Of a stretch of 64,000 nt of DNA, positions 42,186 through 50,666 are shown one piece after another. The stretch is from positions 4,898,001-4,962,000 of the forward strand of contig NZ_JARUBH010000009.1 of assembly GCF_029626105.1 (NCBI RefSeq). The letters are read 5' to 3'. The notes beneath the pieces are model-generated. The model made no database searches. It had not been told where the DNA came from and saw nothing but the letters and a program-made list of their open reading frames with translations. Position 1 is the stretch's first letter. Every line of letters starts with the position of its first letter. This DNA is from Solwaraspora sp. WMMD792 (GTDB taxonomy: Bacteria > Actinomycetota > Actinomycetes > Mycobacteriales > Micromonosporaceae). Position numbers and translations under genes: made by a program.

Positions 42186-42240
42186 ACACCGCACAGGCCG
42201 CCAGCCGCTAAACACCGCGCCGGCCGCCAGCCGCTAGGCG
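42165..42240. repeat. 26-bp tandem duplication over the stop codon
   Basis: Copies of a 26-bp unit beginning GCACAGGCCGCCAGCCGCTA lie at 42165-42190 and 42191-42216, with a third diverged copy from 42217. The first contains the stop codon of the CNNM gene. The second would encode the same tail in another frame. Confidence 0.8.
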
Positions 42241-43010
42241 GGCGGAGCAAGCTGGGGCGGCCCGTCGGTGGGCTGGTTGAGCGACTGGCGGGCGAGCAGC
42301 GTCGCGCCGGCCACGGCCGCCGGCATGACCAGCACCGCGCCGAACGGGATCAGGCAGCAGCAGAAGACCGCCACCCCGAAGCCGAGCGCCTTCGGCCGGT
42401 TGGTGCGCAGCGCCACCCGGCGGTCCGGTAGCCGCAGCCCACGGCGGTAGAACGCGGACCCAACCAGCTCAAGGGCGAGCCGCCAGCCGCCGAACAGGGC
42501 AGCGACCACCGGCACCAGGGTCTGCCCGACGATCGGGATGAACCCGCAGAGGAACAGCGGAATCCCGATGACGATGCCGAACGCGATCAGCCGGGCCGAG
42601 TCGAGCAGGCTGTGCCACAGCGATCGCCACCACGGCACGTCGACCCCGTTCGGCACCCCGCCGTGCTGCTCCTCCACCCATTCGGAAATTTTCTCGTAAA
42701 ACGGATCCCCGATGAACAGGGTCACGGCGGTGAAGGTGAGTACACCGATCAGCCCGCCGAGGGCCAGCAACGCGACGGCGACCGCACCGCGGACCGCGTC
42801 CCGGGTGCCCGCCGACCAGTCGTCGGCGAACGGGGTGAGCCAGCCGGCGACGTCGACCACGACGGCTATCCAGCCGACGAACGCGGCCACGAACAGCACC
42901 CCGGCGATCACCGCCGGGATCAGCCCGAGCAGCACCATCTTCGGGTTGCGGGCGTAGGTGCCGAAGCCCCGCAGGAACAGCCGGACACCGTCGAGGAAGG
43001 CGCGGATCAT
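42234..43010 (-). CDS. EI24/CysZ-type integral membrane protein
   Basis: 258 residues, ATG at 43010. Seen: FLDGVRLFLRGFGTYARNPK, then four to five membrane segments and GFIPIVGQTLVPVVAALFGG, the EI24/CysZ family pattern. CysZ in E. coli is a sulphate channel; actinobacterial relatives are uncharacterised. One base separates it from alaX on the same strand. Confidence 0.87.
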   Translation of the reverse strand: MIRAFLDGVRLFLRGFGTYARNPKMVLLGLIPAVIAGVLFVAAFVGWIAVVVDVAGWLTPFADDWSAGTRDAVRGAVAVALLALGGLIGVLTFTAVTLFIGDPFYEKISEWVEEQHGGVPNGVDVPWWRSLWHSLLDSARLIAFGIVIGIPLFLCGFIPIVGQTLVPVVAALFGGWRLALELVGSAFYRRGLRLPDRRVALRTNRPKALGFGVAVFCCCLIPFGAVLVMPAAVAGATLLARQSLNQPTDGPPQLAPPA

Positions 43011-43011
43011 C

Positions 43012-43749
43012 TCAGCCGGCCAGGCGCAGCCGTACCCGGCGGTTGGCCCGACCTTTGCTCTCCACCTTGACCACCTGGACCTTGCCGATCTGGGCGGTGG
43101 AGGCGACGTGGGTGCCGCCGTCGGCCTGCACGTCCAGGCCGACGATGTCGACGATGCGGATCTCCTGCTCGTCGGCGGGGATCAGATTGGCCTGGGTGCG
43201 GACGATGTCCGGGATGGCCAGCGCCTCGTCCCGGTCGAGGACCCGCACGGCGACCGCCCGGTCGGCGACGACCTCGGCGTTGACCAGGTCTTCCAGCTGA
43301 GCTTTGAAGCCGGGCGGCACCTCGGGCAGGTTGAAGTCCATCCGGGCTTCACCGGGCTCCATGTTGCCGCCGGTCACCAGGGCACCGAAGTCGCGGAACA
43401 CCACGCCGCAGAGCACGTGCAGCCCGGAGTGGGTACGCATCAGCAGGCTGCGGCGGGTGTCCTCGACCGCGCCGGTGACCTGGGCGCCGACCGGCGGCAG
43501 CGGGTCGCCGTCGGCGGGGATCAGGTAGAGGTCGTCGCCCTTGCGAGTGCCGACGATCCGGGTCTGCGCCCCCTGCCAGAGCAGTACGCCGTGATCTGGC
43601 GGCTGGCCGCCGCCTCCCGGGTAGAAGGCGGAGCGGTCCAGCACGATGCCCTGCTCGGCGTCGGCGTGCAGTACGGTGCACTGCCACTCACGCAGGGTCG
43701 GGTCGCGCAGGTCGAGTCGGTCGGTACGGCCGTGACTGGTGACACCCAC
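43012..43749 (-). CDS. Alanyl-tRNA editing protein AlaX
   Basis: 245 residues, GTG at 43749. It removes Ser or Gly from mischarged tRNA-Ala. Seen: SAFYPGGGGQPPDHG, zinc ligands in RTHSGLHVL (H-x3-H) and GLDVQADGGTHVASTAQIG, where an Asp-Gly replaces the Cys of the longer AlaRS motif. The length fits AlaX-M. Operonic with the EI24 gene. Confidence 0.9.
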   Translation of the reverse strand: MGVTSHGRTDRLDLRDPTLREWQCTVLHADAEQGIVLDRSAFYPGGGGQPPDHGVLLWQGAQTRIVGTRKGDDLYLIPADGDPLPPVGAQVTGAVEDTRRSLLMRTHSGLHVLCGVVFRDFGALVTGGNMEPGEARMDFNLPEVPPGFKAQLEDLVNAEVVADRAVAVRVLDRDEALAIPDIVRTQANLIPADEQEIRIVDIVGLDVQADGGTHVASTAQIGKVQVVKVESKGRANRRVRLRLAG

Positions 43750-43795
43750 GGGTGGCAGGTTACCGCCGACCAGGCGGAATCACCCAGTTGGCTGA

Positions 43796-43865
43796 TTTGA
43801 TGAGTGTCAAACTTGACCATCGTCGAAACAGCGGGCATCGTATTGTTGATTCGACGATCATCGAG
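43796..43865. promoter_or_regulatory. Palindromes upstream of the flavoprotein gene
   Basis: TTTGA (43796-43800) and TCAAA (43807-43811) form a 5-6-5 inverted repeat reminiscent of ArsR-type sites. A second near-palindrome, TCGACGATCATCGA, lies around 43851-43864. Either may be an operator; -35 and -10 elements are not clear. Confidence 0.4.
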
Positions 43866-43896
43866 ACTACGAACGCTCGCCAGCACGGAGGGATTC

Positions 43897-45183
43897 ATGA
43901 TCAACGAGGAGCTACCGGCCGTCGTCATCGGGGCCGGACCGGTCGGCCTGGCCGCCGCCGCCCACCTGCACGAGCGCGGTCTGCCCTGGGTCCTGCTGGA
44001 GGCCGGCGGCAGTGCCGGCGCGGCGGTCAGCAAGTGGGGGCACGTCCAGCTCTTCTCCCCCTGGCGTCACAACATCGACACGGCCGCCCGCCGGCTGCTC
44101 GACGCCGCCGGCTGGGCCGCCCCCGATCCCGGCCACCTGCCGACCGGCGCCGAGCTGGTCGGCGACTACCTCGAACCACTGGCCAAGCTGCCCGACCTGG
44201 CCGGTCGGATCCGGTACGGCGCGCGGGTCGTCGCGCTGGGCCGCGCCGGAATCGACCGGGTCCGCACCGACGGCCGGGAGCAGGCACCGTTCGTGGTCCG
44301 GCTCGCCGACGGTACGGAGCTCAGCGCCGGTGCCGTCATCGACGCCTCCGGCACCTGGGGTACGCCGAACGTCCTGGGCGTCAACGGGCTGCCCGCCCAC
44401 GGCGAACCGCAGGCAGCCCACCTGATCAGCACCGCTCTGCCGGATGTGCTCGGTGCCCACCGGGCCGACCACAGCGGCCGGCACACCGTCGTCGTGGGTG
44501 CCGGCCACTCCGCCGCCAACACCCTGCTGGCCCTCGCCGAGCTGGCCGCTCAGGAGCCGGACACCCGGGTCAGCTGGGTCACCCGTGGCGCGACCATCGA
44601 CCGGGCGCTCGGCGGCGGCGACGCCGACGCCCTGCCTGGCCGCGGCAAATTGGGCACCGGACTGCGGTTGCTTGTCGACTCCGGCCGAGTCGAGCTGGTC
44701 AGCGGATTCGGCGTACACACCGTACGGGTCACCGCCAGCGGCCAGGCCGAGCTGGTCGCGACCGACGGCCGGACGCTGGCCGCCGACCGAATCGTCTCGG
44801 CCACCGGTTTCCGCCCCGACCACCGGATCGCCGACGAGCTACGGCTGGACCTGGACCCGGCGCTGGGCTGCACCCGGAGGCTGGCCCCGCTGATCGACCC
44901 GAACGAGCATTCCTGCGGCACCGTCCCGCCACACGGGGTGGACGAGCTCACCCAGCCAGAGCCGGGGTATTACGTGGTCGGCATGAAGAGTTACGGCCGG
45001 GCGCCGACGTTCCTGCTGGCCACCGGCTACGAGCAGGTCCGCTCGGTCACGGCGGCGTTGGCCGGTGACTGGACCGCAGCCCGGGACGTGCAGCTGGATC
45101 TGCCGGAGACCGGCGTCTGCTCGGTGGCGCCCAGCGACCAGTCCACCACGCCGTCCGCTGCCTCCGGCGGCTGCTGCGGTTGA
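43897..45183 (+). CDS. FAD/NAD(P)-binding flavoprotein (arsenic-cluster type)
   Basis: 428 residues from ATG at 43897 (GGAGGG upstream). N-terminal FAD motif VVIGAGPVGLAAAAHLHERG, NADPH motif TVVVGAGHSAANTLLALAEL, and ATG-like SATGFRPDHRIADEL. The C-terminus ends in a Gly/Cys cluster (SGGCCG). Similar flavoproteins occur in actinobacterial arsenic-resistance clusters, but no other ars gene is nearby, so the role is open; a thiol- or metal-related oxidoreductase is inferred. Confidence 0.78.
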   Translation: MINEELPAVVIGAGPVGLAAAAHLHERGLPWVLLEAGGSAGAAVSKWGHVQLFSPWRHNIDTAARRLLDAAGWAAPDPGHLPTGAELVGDYLEPLAKLPDLAGRIRYGARVVALGRAGIDRVRTDGREQAPFVVRLADGTELSAGAVIDASGTWGTPNVLGVNGLPAHGEPQAAHLISTALPDVLGAHRADHSGRHTVVVGAGHSAANTLLALAELAAQEPDTRVSWVTRGATIDRALGGGDADALPGRGKLGTGLRLLVDSGRVELVSGFGVHTVRVTASGQAELVATDGRTLAADRIVSATGFRPDHRIADELRLDLDPALGCTRRLAPLIDPNEHSCGTVPPHGVDELTQPEPGYYVVGMKSYGRAPTFLLATGYEQVRSVTAALAGDWTAARDVQLDLPETGVCSVAPSDQSTTPSAASGGCCG

Positions 45184-45230
45184 CCGTCGTCGACCTGATC
45201 AGCGACCGGAGCCACGGCGCGTGCCGCTGA

Positions 45231-46124
45231 TCAGATCGGCTCGTTGAGAAAGCCGGAGACCCGCTGCCGCAGATCGGTGCGCTGATTCCAGAGCACGCCG
45301 GGGCGGTCGTAGACGTGCAGGGCGGCGCCCGGGATGGCGGCGGCCAGCCGCTCGGCGGTCTCGGCCGGGTGCAGGTCGTCGCCGACGCAGCCGATCACCA
45401 GGACCCGGGCGGTGACCGCGGCGAGCGCGGCCGGGTCGGGCACCGGCACCGCGTCGGCCAGGTCGACCAGTTCGGCGGCGAGTCCGTCGCGCAGCAGCTG
45501 GTCGATCCTGGTACGCAGGTACGCCCACGCGGCCGGGGTGTTGCGTACCGGCACCGGGGTCTCCGCCGCGATCAGCTCGGCCACCCCGGAGACGTCGCTG
45601 TCGTTGACCGCGGTGACCAGCTCGGCGATCCGCTGGCGGGCCGAGGCCGGCCGGGCCGCGTCGAAGGCTGACGGTAGGAAGAACACCGCCCGGTCGAACC
45701 GCTGCGGGCTGTCGGTCAGCAACCGGGCCAACGCCCCGGCACCGAGGCTCATCCCGACCGCCCGGCCGGCACCGGTCAGATCGGCCACGGCCCGCAGGTC
45801 CCGGGCCAGGTCGGGGTAGCCCCATGGGCCGGCCGGCGCGGCGGAGCGGCCATGCCCCCGGAACTGGAAGAACACCTTGCGCCCGGCGACTCCGCTGCCC
45901 AGCGGCCGGGTGGTGGCGATGCCGTGCGCTATGCCGTGCGCGAAGACGGTGGTCGGCTCACCGGACCCGGTGACCAGCCGTTCCAGCTCCACGCCGTGCG
46001 GCGTGGTGATCACCTCGGTCTCCGGCTCGGGCAGCGCGGGTCGGCCGGTACGGGGACCGGACGGGCCGGGCCCGTAGGTCCGCGGCCCGCCGTCCGGCGG
46101 CGGTGGCCAACGGAAATCTCTCAC
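45231..46124 (-). CDS. Alpha/beta-hydrolase
   Basis: 297 residues from GTG 46124, overlapping the DUF2516 stop (GTGA). Pro-rich N-terminus, oxyanion region VFAHGIAHGIATTR, FQFRGHGRSAAP, nucleophile elbow GMSLGAGALARLL with Ser, Asp in VLVIGCVGDDLHPAE; the expected catalytic His near the C-terminus (LHVYDRPGVLWNQR) is not in the usual place. Substrate unknown. Translationally coupled to DUF2516. Confidence 0.82.
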   Translation of the reverse strand: MRDFRWPPPPDGGPRTYGPGPSGPRTGRPALPEPETEVITTPHGVELERLVTGSGEPTTVFAHGIAHGIATTRPLGSGVAGRKVFFQFRGHGRSAAPAGPWGYPDLARDLRAVADLTGAGRAVGMSLGAGALARLLTDSPQRFDRAVFFLPSAFDAARPASARQRIAELVTAVNDSDVSGVAELIAAETPVPVRNTPAAWAYLRTRIDQLLRDGLAAELVDLADAVPVPDPAALAAVTARVLVIGCVGDDLHPAETAERLAAAIPGAALHVYDRPGVLWNQRTDLRQRVSGFLNEPI

Positions 46125-46429
46125 CAGGAGCCTCGGCCGTCGGCGATGTCCCGCAGCCCGACCCGCACGTCGAGCAGGTAGATCAGCCCGGCGGCGATCC
46201 CGATCAGGCCGAACAGGCTGACCTGGAACAGCAGGGTGAGCAGCAGGCAGACGCCGAGGATGGCCAGCCACGCGCCTTTCGGCAGGGTGCCGATCGCCGG
46301 GAACGCCTCGCCCTTCTGGGTGACGCAGTGCACCAGCGCGACAGCCTGCACGACGAGGGCGAACACGAACAGCGCCAGGTCGAGGATGTACCGGACGTCG
46401 GCATAGAACAGCGGCGCGGCAGAGTCCAT
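46121..46429 (-). CDS. DUF2516 membrane protein (Rv0476-like)
   Basis: 102 residues from ATG 46429; a TTG two codons upstream is the alternative. Three hydrophobic segments (ILDLALFVFALVVQAVALVH, WLAILGVCLLLTLLFQVSLF, LIGIAAGLIYLLDVR) match DUF2516. Follows the HbhA-like gene as in mycobacteria. Function unknown. Confidence 0.9.
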   Translation of the reverse strand: MDSAAPLFYADVRYILDLALFVFALVVQAVALVHCVTQKGEAFPAIGTLPKGAWLAILGVCLLLTLLFQVSLFGLIGIAAGLIYLLDVRVGLRDIADGRGSW

Positions 46430-46443
46430 GCCCAAAGCTTATG

Positions 46444-46486
46444 CCGCGGGCCCCGGATGCGTGCCACCTGCATCCGGGGCCCGCGG
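46444..46486 (-). terminator. 17-bp perfect hairpin
   Basis: CCGCGGGCCCCGGATGC (46444-46460) pairs with 46470-46486 around a 9-base loop. It lies 21 bases beyond the HbhA-like stop and just before DUF2516; a likely partial or full terminator. Confidence 0.8.
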
Positions 46487-46506
46487 GTCACCCGGACCCG
46501 CCGGAA

Positions 46507-46968
46507 CTACTCGGCCTTGGCCTGGGTGGGCTTGGCCGACTCGGTCGAGTCGGCTTCCGGTGCTGCGGTGACCTGGGCCGGAGCCTCGGTGGTCTCCATG
46601 TCGGCGTTGACGGTGTCGGCGGCCCGGACCACCCCGGTGCCGACGACCCGCTCGCCGTGCGCCACCAGCGTGCCGTAGATCGCCACGGCCCGCTGCCCGG
46701 CCGACTGGGCACCGGCGAGCACCGCGTCGCGGTTGCGCAGCGCGATCGCCCGCAGGCGCTCCAGGTCGGCACCGGTGTTGGCCCGCTCACGCAGCTCGGC
46801 GGTGCTCTGTGCGGCCTTCTCCCGCAGGCCGACGGTGCCGAGGGTGGCCTTGCCGGTCAGCTGGGTGACGGCCACCGGCAGCTTGCGCAGCTGCTGGTAA
46901 GCCAGGTCGCCGGCGCCGGCGACGGCGTACAGGGGTGCTGGGATCCGCTTGGTCTTCGGCTGGCTCAT
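46507..46968 (-). CDS. HbhA-like helical protein
   Basis: 153 residues, ATG at 46968. N-terminal APLYAVAGAGDLAYQQLRKL then a long Lys/Arg/Glu-rich amphipathic helix and an Ala/Pro/Lys-rich tail, the layout of mycobacterial heparin-binding haemagglutinin (Rv0475). The basic tail is weaker than in HbhA. It overlaps the XRE gene by four bases. A surface or lipid-droplet role is inferred only from homology. Confidence 0.75.
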   Translation of the reverse strand: MSQPKTKRIPAPLYAVAGAGDLAYQQLRKLPVAVTQLTGKATLGTVGLREKAAQSTAELRERANTGADLERLRAIALRNRDAVLAGAQSAGQRAVAIYGTLVAHGERVVGTGVVRAADTVNADMETTEAPAQVTAAPEADSTESAKPTQAKAE

Positions 46969-47549
46969 CGTTGCTCCTCCTCGGCCGCTGCGGCGGCCTG
47001 CTCGGTTTCCCCGGCCCGGGGCGTACGACGCCGGGGGGTGGTCTTCTGCCGGGAGGTGGTCCTGGTCGGCGCGGTGGACGGCGGGTCCTCGGTCGCCGGG
47101 CCAGGTGCGGCCCCGGCCTCGGTGACGGCGACCGACTGCAGGGTCTGCTCCTCAACTTCTTCGGCGGCGGTAGCTGCGTCCGCGTCGGCGTCCGGTCCGG
47201 CGTGCCGGGCGTTCTCCCGGCGGAACGTCTCGTAGATCTGGCTCAGCGACTGCTTCTGCGCCATGGTGAGGTCGGGGTCCGAAGCGATCGCGGCGAGCAC
47301 GCCCTGGCCGTCCTTGTCGTCGAGCAGCCCGGCCCTCAGGTACATCACCGGCGTGGAGACCCGCAGTGCGCTGGCCAACTGCTGGAGCACCTCCGCGCTC
47401 GGCTTGCGCAGGCCGCGCTCCACCTGGCTGAGGTAGGGGTTGCTGACGCCGGCCTGCTCGGCGAGCTGCCGCAGCGAGATGCGGGCGTTGTGCCGCAGGT
47501 CGCGGATGAAGCCCCCGATGTCGCGGGGCAGGTCCTTCGGTGTTGCCAT
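46965..47549 (-). CDS. XRE-family regulator (Rv0474-like)
   Basis: 194 residues from ATG at 47549. N-terminal HTH: IGGFIRDLRHNARISLRQLA, AGVSNPYLSQVERGLRKPS; a second block MYLRAGLLDDKDGQGVLAAI; then a long Ala/Thr/Arg disordered tail. First gene of the XRE-HbhA-DUF2516 operon. The palindromes 42 bases upstream suggest autoregulation. Confidence 0.9.
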   Translation of the reverse strand: MATPKDLPRDIGGFIRDLRHNARISLRQLAEQAGVSNPYLSQVERGLRKPSAEVLQQLASALRVSTPVMYLRAGLLDDKDGQGVLAAIASDPDLTMAQKQSLSQIYETFRRENARHAGPDADADAATAAEEVEEQTLQSVAVTEAGAAPGPATEDPPSTAPTRTTSRQKTTPRRRTPRAGETEQAAAAAEEEQR

Positions 47550-47574
47550 GCCTCGACGGTAACCCGATCTGCTT

Positions 47575-47608
47575 GCAACTGCTAGCGAAACGCTAACGAA
47601 AGTTAGCG
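47575..47608. promoter_or_regulatory. Operator palindromes upstream of the XRE gene
   Basis: CGCTAAC-GAAA-GTTAGCG (47591-47608) is a perfect 7-4-7 palindrome. An overlapping related copy GCTAGCGAAACGCTAAC begins at 47581. Tandem overlapping sites are typical of XRE autoregulation. Confidence 0.7.
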
Positions 47609-47691
47609 GAGTCACCCGGAAGGTTCGGCGGGAGGAGCCGCCGGGAAAGTCGTTGGCGGCCACCCGCCCCGTGTCGCTAGGCTCCCCGCCG

Positions 47692-48501
47692 ATGACGACG
47701 ATCCGGGTTGGCGACGCGACAATCAGCTACGACGACGTCGGCACCGGGCCGCCCGTACTGCTGATCCACGCCGGCATCGCCGACCGCCGGATGTGGCGGG
47801 CGCAGGTCGCCGCGCTTCGTGACCGGCACCGGGTGATCGCCATGGATCTGCGCGGCTACGGCGAGTCCGATCTGCCGGCCACCGCGTTCGCCCACCACGA
47901 CGACGTGATCGGCCTGCTGGACGCGCTCGGCGTCGCCCGCGCCGCGCTGGTCGGCTGTTCGTTCGGCGGCGCGGTCGCCATCGACGCCGCCCTCGCCCAT
48001 CCCAGCCGGGTCACCGCCCTCGCCCTGTTCGGGTCGGCACTGGGCGGCCACGACTGGTCCGACGCCACCGAACAGCTCTGGGACGACCTGGTCGGCGCGG
48101 TGGACCCGGAGGACCTGGACGCGATGGCCGACGCCGAGGTGCGGTTCTGGGTCGTCGGCCCGCATCGGCAGCCCGCCGATGTCGACCCGGAGCTGATCGC
48201 CTTCGCCCGCGAAATGGACCGTCGGGCGCTCGCCGCCGAAGCCGCGCTCGGCGACGTCACCCACCGCGAACTCGATCCACCGGCGGCCCGCCGGCTCGCT
48301 GAGATCGGCGTGCCGGTGCTGGTCGGCGCCGGGGCGCTCGACGTGCCGGACATCCTTGCCCTGGCCGACCTGATCAGCACCGGCATCCCGACCGCCCGGC
48401 GGCTGCCGGACGTGCCCGGCGCGGCCCACCTGCTGCCGTTGGAGTGCCCCGGGCCGGTCGACGCCGCGCTGCGCGAGTTCCTCGCCGACACCGCGCGATA
48501 G
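47692..48501 (+). CDS. Alpha/beta-hydrolase
   Basis: 269 residues, ATG at 47692. VLLIHAGIADRRMWRAQVAA, AMDLRGYGESDLP, nucleophile Ser in ALVGCSFGGAVAIDAAL, an acid near VGAGALDVPDI and catalytic His in VPGAAHLLPLECPG: a complete triad. Fold shared with haloperoxidases and lactonases. Divergent from the XRE gene. Substrate unknown. Confidence 0.88.
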   Translation: MTTIRVGDATISYDDVGTGPPVLLIHAGIADRRMWRAQVAALRDRHRVIAMDLRGYGESDLPATAFAHHDDVIGLLDALGVARAALVGCSFGGAVAIDAALAHPSRVTALALFGSALGGHDWSDATEQLWDDLVGAVDPEDLDAMADAEVRFWVVGPHRQPADVDPELIAFAREMDRRALAAEAALGDVTHRELDPPAARRLAEIGVPVLVGAGALDVPDILALADLISTGIPTARRLPDVPGAAHLLPLECPGPVDAALREFLADTAR

Positions 48502-48564
48502 ACGACCACACCGTGCGATCGACGATCACCGTGCGATAGCCAACTCGTCCGCCGGCCAGCCTCG

Positions 48565-49557
48565 TCAGGACGGCCGGCACAGGGCGCGCAGCGCGCCGAC
48601 CGGCTGGCCGCCACCGAGCACCGGCGGCTCACCGAGTTCGGCCAGAGCCATCGAATCCAGGCCCTCGGCGTCGGTGCCCGTGCCGACGCCGAGCCGGCGC
48701 AGCGCGGCAACCACCGGCGGCACCGTCGCCCGCTGCGCACCGTCGTCGATCTTCACCGCGATCGCCCCGACGCCGGGCACCGCCACCGCCAGCACACCCT
48801 CCGCGCCGACCTTGGCCAGCAGCCCGGGCACCGCCCGCATCAGCCGGGTGTCGGCCCGTCCGGTGCCGGCCACCAGCTCCGGGTACGCCCGCATCGCGTC
48901 CGCCACGGTCCGCTCCACCGACCCGGCGAGGCCGTGTACCAGCCGCAGGAACGCCCGCGCCACCGCGGTCAGCGACAGCGCCAGCACCGGCGCGCCGCAG
49001 CCGTCCACCCCGACGGCGGCGGCCGGCTCACCGGCGTACTCCTCGACGGCGGCCCGGATCCGTTCCTGCAACGGATGCTCCGGATGCCAGTACTCCTCCA
49101 CCGGCCAGCCGGCCGCCCGGCAGGTCAGCAGCATCCCGGCATGCTTGCCGGAGCAGTTCATCTGCAGCCGACTCGGCCCGCCACCGGCGCGCAGCACGTC
49201 GGCCGCGGCGGCCGCGCCGACCGGCAGCTCCGGCGGGCAGCGCAGCGCCGCCTCGGTGAGCCCGGCGGTACGCAGCAGCGCAGCCACCCGGGCCAGGTGG
49301 AAGTCCTCGCCACTGTGGCTGGCACAGACCACCGCCAGATCGGCGGGATCGGCCAGCCGCAGCCCGGCCCACAGCATGCCGATCGCCTGCAACGGCTTGT
49401 TCGCCGACCGGGGAAACACCGGCGACTCCACGTCGCCGAACCGCTCCCGCAGGCCGCCGTCAGCGGCCAGCACCACCAGTGAGCCGTGATGCCGGCTCTC
49501 CACGAAACCGGAGCGGGCCATCTCGACCAGCGGCACCCCGCCGGCGTACCCGGTCAA
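48565..49557 (-). CDS. Type III (Rhizobium-type) asparaginase
   Basis: 330 residues; TTG at 49557 is the outermost start, while GTG at 49536 gives the usual family N-terminus VPLVEMARSGFVES. Blocks SANKPLQAIGMLWAG, VVCASHSGEDFHL, MNCSGKHAGMLLTCR and VGVDGCGAPVLALSL match the COG4448 asparaginase family, unrelated to E. coli AnsB. It hydrolyses asparagine to aspartate and ammonia. 17 bases after ygfZ on the same strand. Confidence 0.88.
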   Translation of the reverse strand: MTGYAGGVPLVEMARSGFVESRHHGSLVVLAADGGLRERFGDVESPVFPRSANKPLQAIGMLWAGLRLADPADLAVVCASHSGEDFHLARVAALLRTAGLTEAALRCPPELPVGAAAAADVLRAGGGPSRLQMNCSGKHAGMLLTCRAAGWPVEEYWHPEHPLQERIRAAVEEYAGEPAAAVGVDGCGAPVLALSLTAVARAFLRLVHGLAGSVERTVADAMRAYPELVAGTGRADTRLMRAVPGLLAKVGAEGVLAVAVPGVGAIAVKIDDGAQRATVPPVVAALRRLGVGTGTDAEGLDSMALAELGEPPVLGGGQPVGALRALCRPS

Positions 49558-49574
49558 CTCTGCGACATCCCGGC

Positions 49575-50666
49575 TCAGGGCTCGATCGCGGCGGTGAACT
49601 CACCGGCACGCAGATCGGCGTCGTCCGGCACGTTGCGTTTCACCACCGCCAGAGCGACCATGCCGAGCTCGTGGTGGCGCAGCGCGGTGCCAACGAAGCC
49701 GACCGTCCGGCCCTCCAGGGTCAGCGGGGTGCCGGCGTCCGGCGGAGTGTCACTGGCCACCCCGTCGAGGTGCAGCAGCACCAGCCGGCGCGGTGGCCGG
49801 CCCAGGTTGTGCACCCGGGCCACCGTCTCCTGCCCCCGGTAGCAGCCCTTGTCGAGGTGGACCGCCGGTCCGAGCAGGCCGACCTCCGCCGGAATCGCCC
49901 GGTGGTCGGTCTCCAGACCGACCCGGGGGGTACGCGAGGCGACCCGCATCGCCTCGTACGCCCAGAGCCCGGCCGGGGCGGCACCGGCCACAGTCGCCTC
50001 GGCCACCAGCTGTGCTGTCGCGGCCCGGGGTACCAGCAGGTCGACGCCGAGTGGCACCCGACGGGCCCAGCCACCCCGGTACGGCCCGTCCGTCGGCAGC
50101 GCGGCCACCGGGTAGAGCACGGTGGGCCGGTCGGGGATCGACCCGGCGGCGAACTTCGACGCGGGCACCGGCAGCAGGTCCGGGTCGGCCAGTCCGGTCA
50201 CGCCCAGCGCCGCCGCCGCGTCGACCGCAGCCGGGCCGACCAGCGACAGCACCGCCCAGTCGGCGGTCACCTCCGCCGGGTCGACCTGGGTGAAGAACCG
50301 CATTTTCAGCAGGTACGCCAGCAGTTCGCCGGCCATCTGCGGCTCGGTGTCCAGCCAGGTGGTCGTGCCGTCCTCGGCGACCATCGCGTGCTGCTCCACG
50401 TGGCCGTGCGGGGAGAGCACCAGCAGCTCGGTGCCCTGACCGGCGCGCAGCGTCGCCAGGTGCTGGGTGGTCAGGGTGTGCAGCCAGCCGATCCGTTCGG
50501 CACCGGGCACCGCCAGCACGCCCCGGTTGCTCCGGTCGACCAGGCCGACCTCGGTGGCGAGCCGACGCTGCTCACGCATCGGGTCGCCGTAGTGGGCGGC
50601 GACCCCGGCGTCGGGGGATCCGGTGGCCACGTCGGCGATGTCCACCGCGCCGGCTACGTCGATCAC
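49575..50666 (-). CDS. ygfZ: YgfZ/GcvT folate-binding protein
   Basis: 363 residues; GGAGG sits just before GTG 50666, so the upstream GTG 50681 is not used. Signature KGCYRGQE (with Cys) and HLATLRAGQGTELLVLSPHG, GPAVHLDKG; GcvT barrel at the C-terminus (FVGTALRHHELGMVALAVVK). YgfZ uses tetrahydrofolate to support Fe-S cluster enzymes such as MiaB. Overlaps the Fur gene by four bases. Confidence 0.92.
   Translation of the reverse strand: MIDVAGAVDIADVATGSPDAGVAAHYGDPMREQRRLATEVGLVDRSNRGVLAVPGAERIGWLHTLTTQHLATLRAGQGTELLVLSPHGHVEQHAMVAEDGTTTWLDTEPQMAGELLAYLLKMRFFTQVDPAEVTADWAVLSLVGPAAVDAAAALGVTGLADPDLLPVPASKFAAGSIPDRPTVLYPVAALPTDGPYRGGWARRVPLGVDLLVPRAATAQLVAEATVAGAAPAGLWAYEAMRVASRTPRVGLETDHRAIPAEVGLLGPAVHLDKGCYRGQETVARVHNLGRPPRRLVLLHLDGVASDTPPDAGTPLTLEGRTVGFVGTALRHHELGMVALAVVKRNVPDDADLRAGEFTAAIEP

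Noticed and set aside
43752-45068. A 438-codon plus-strand frame
   Set aside because: Overlaps the flavoprotein in another frame; Arg/Pro/Gly-rich with no motif.
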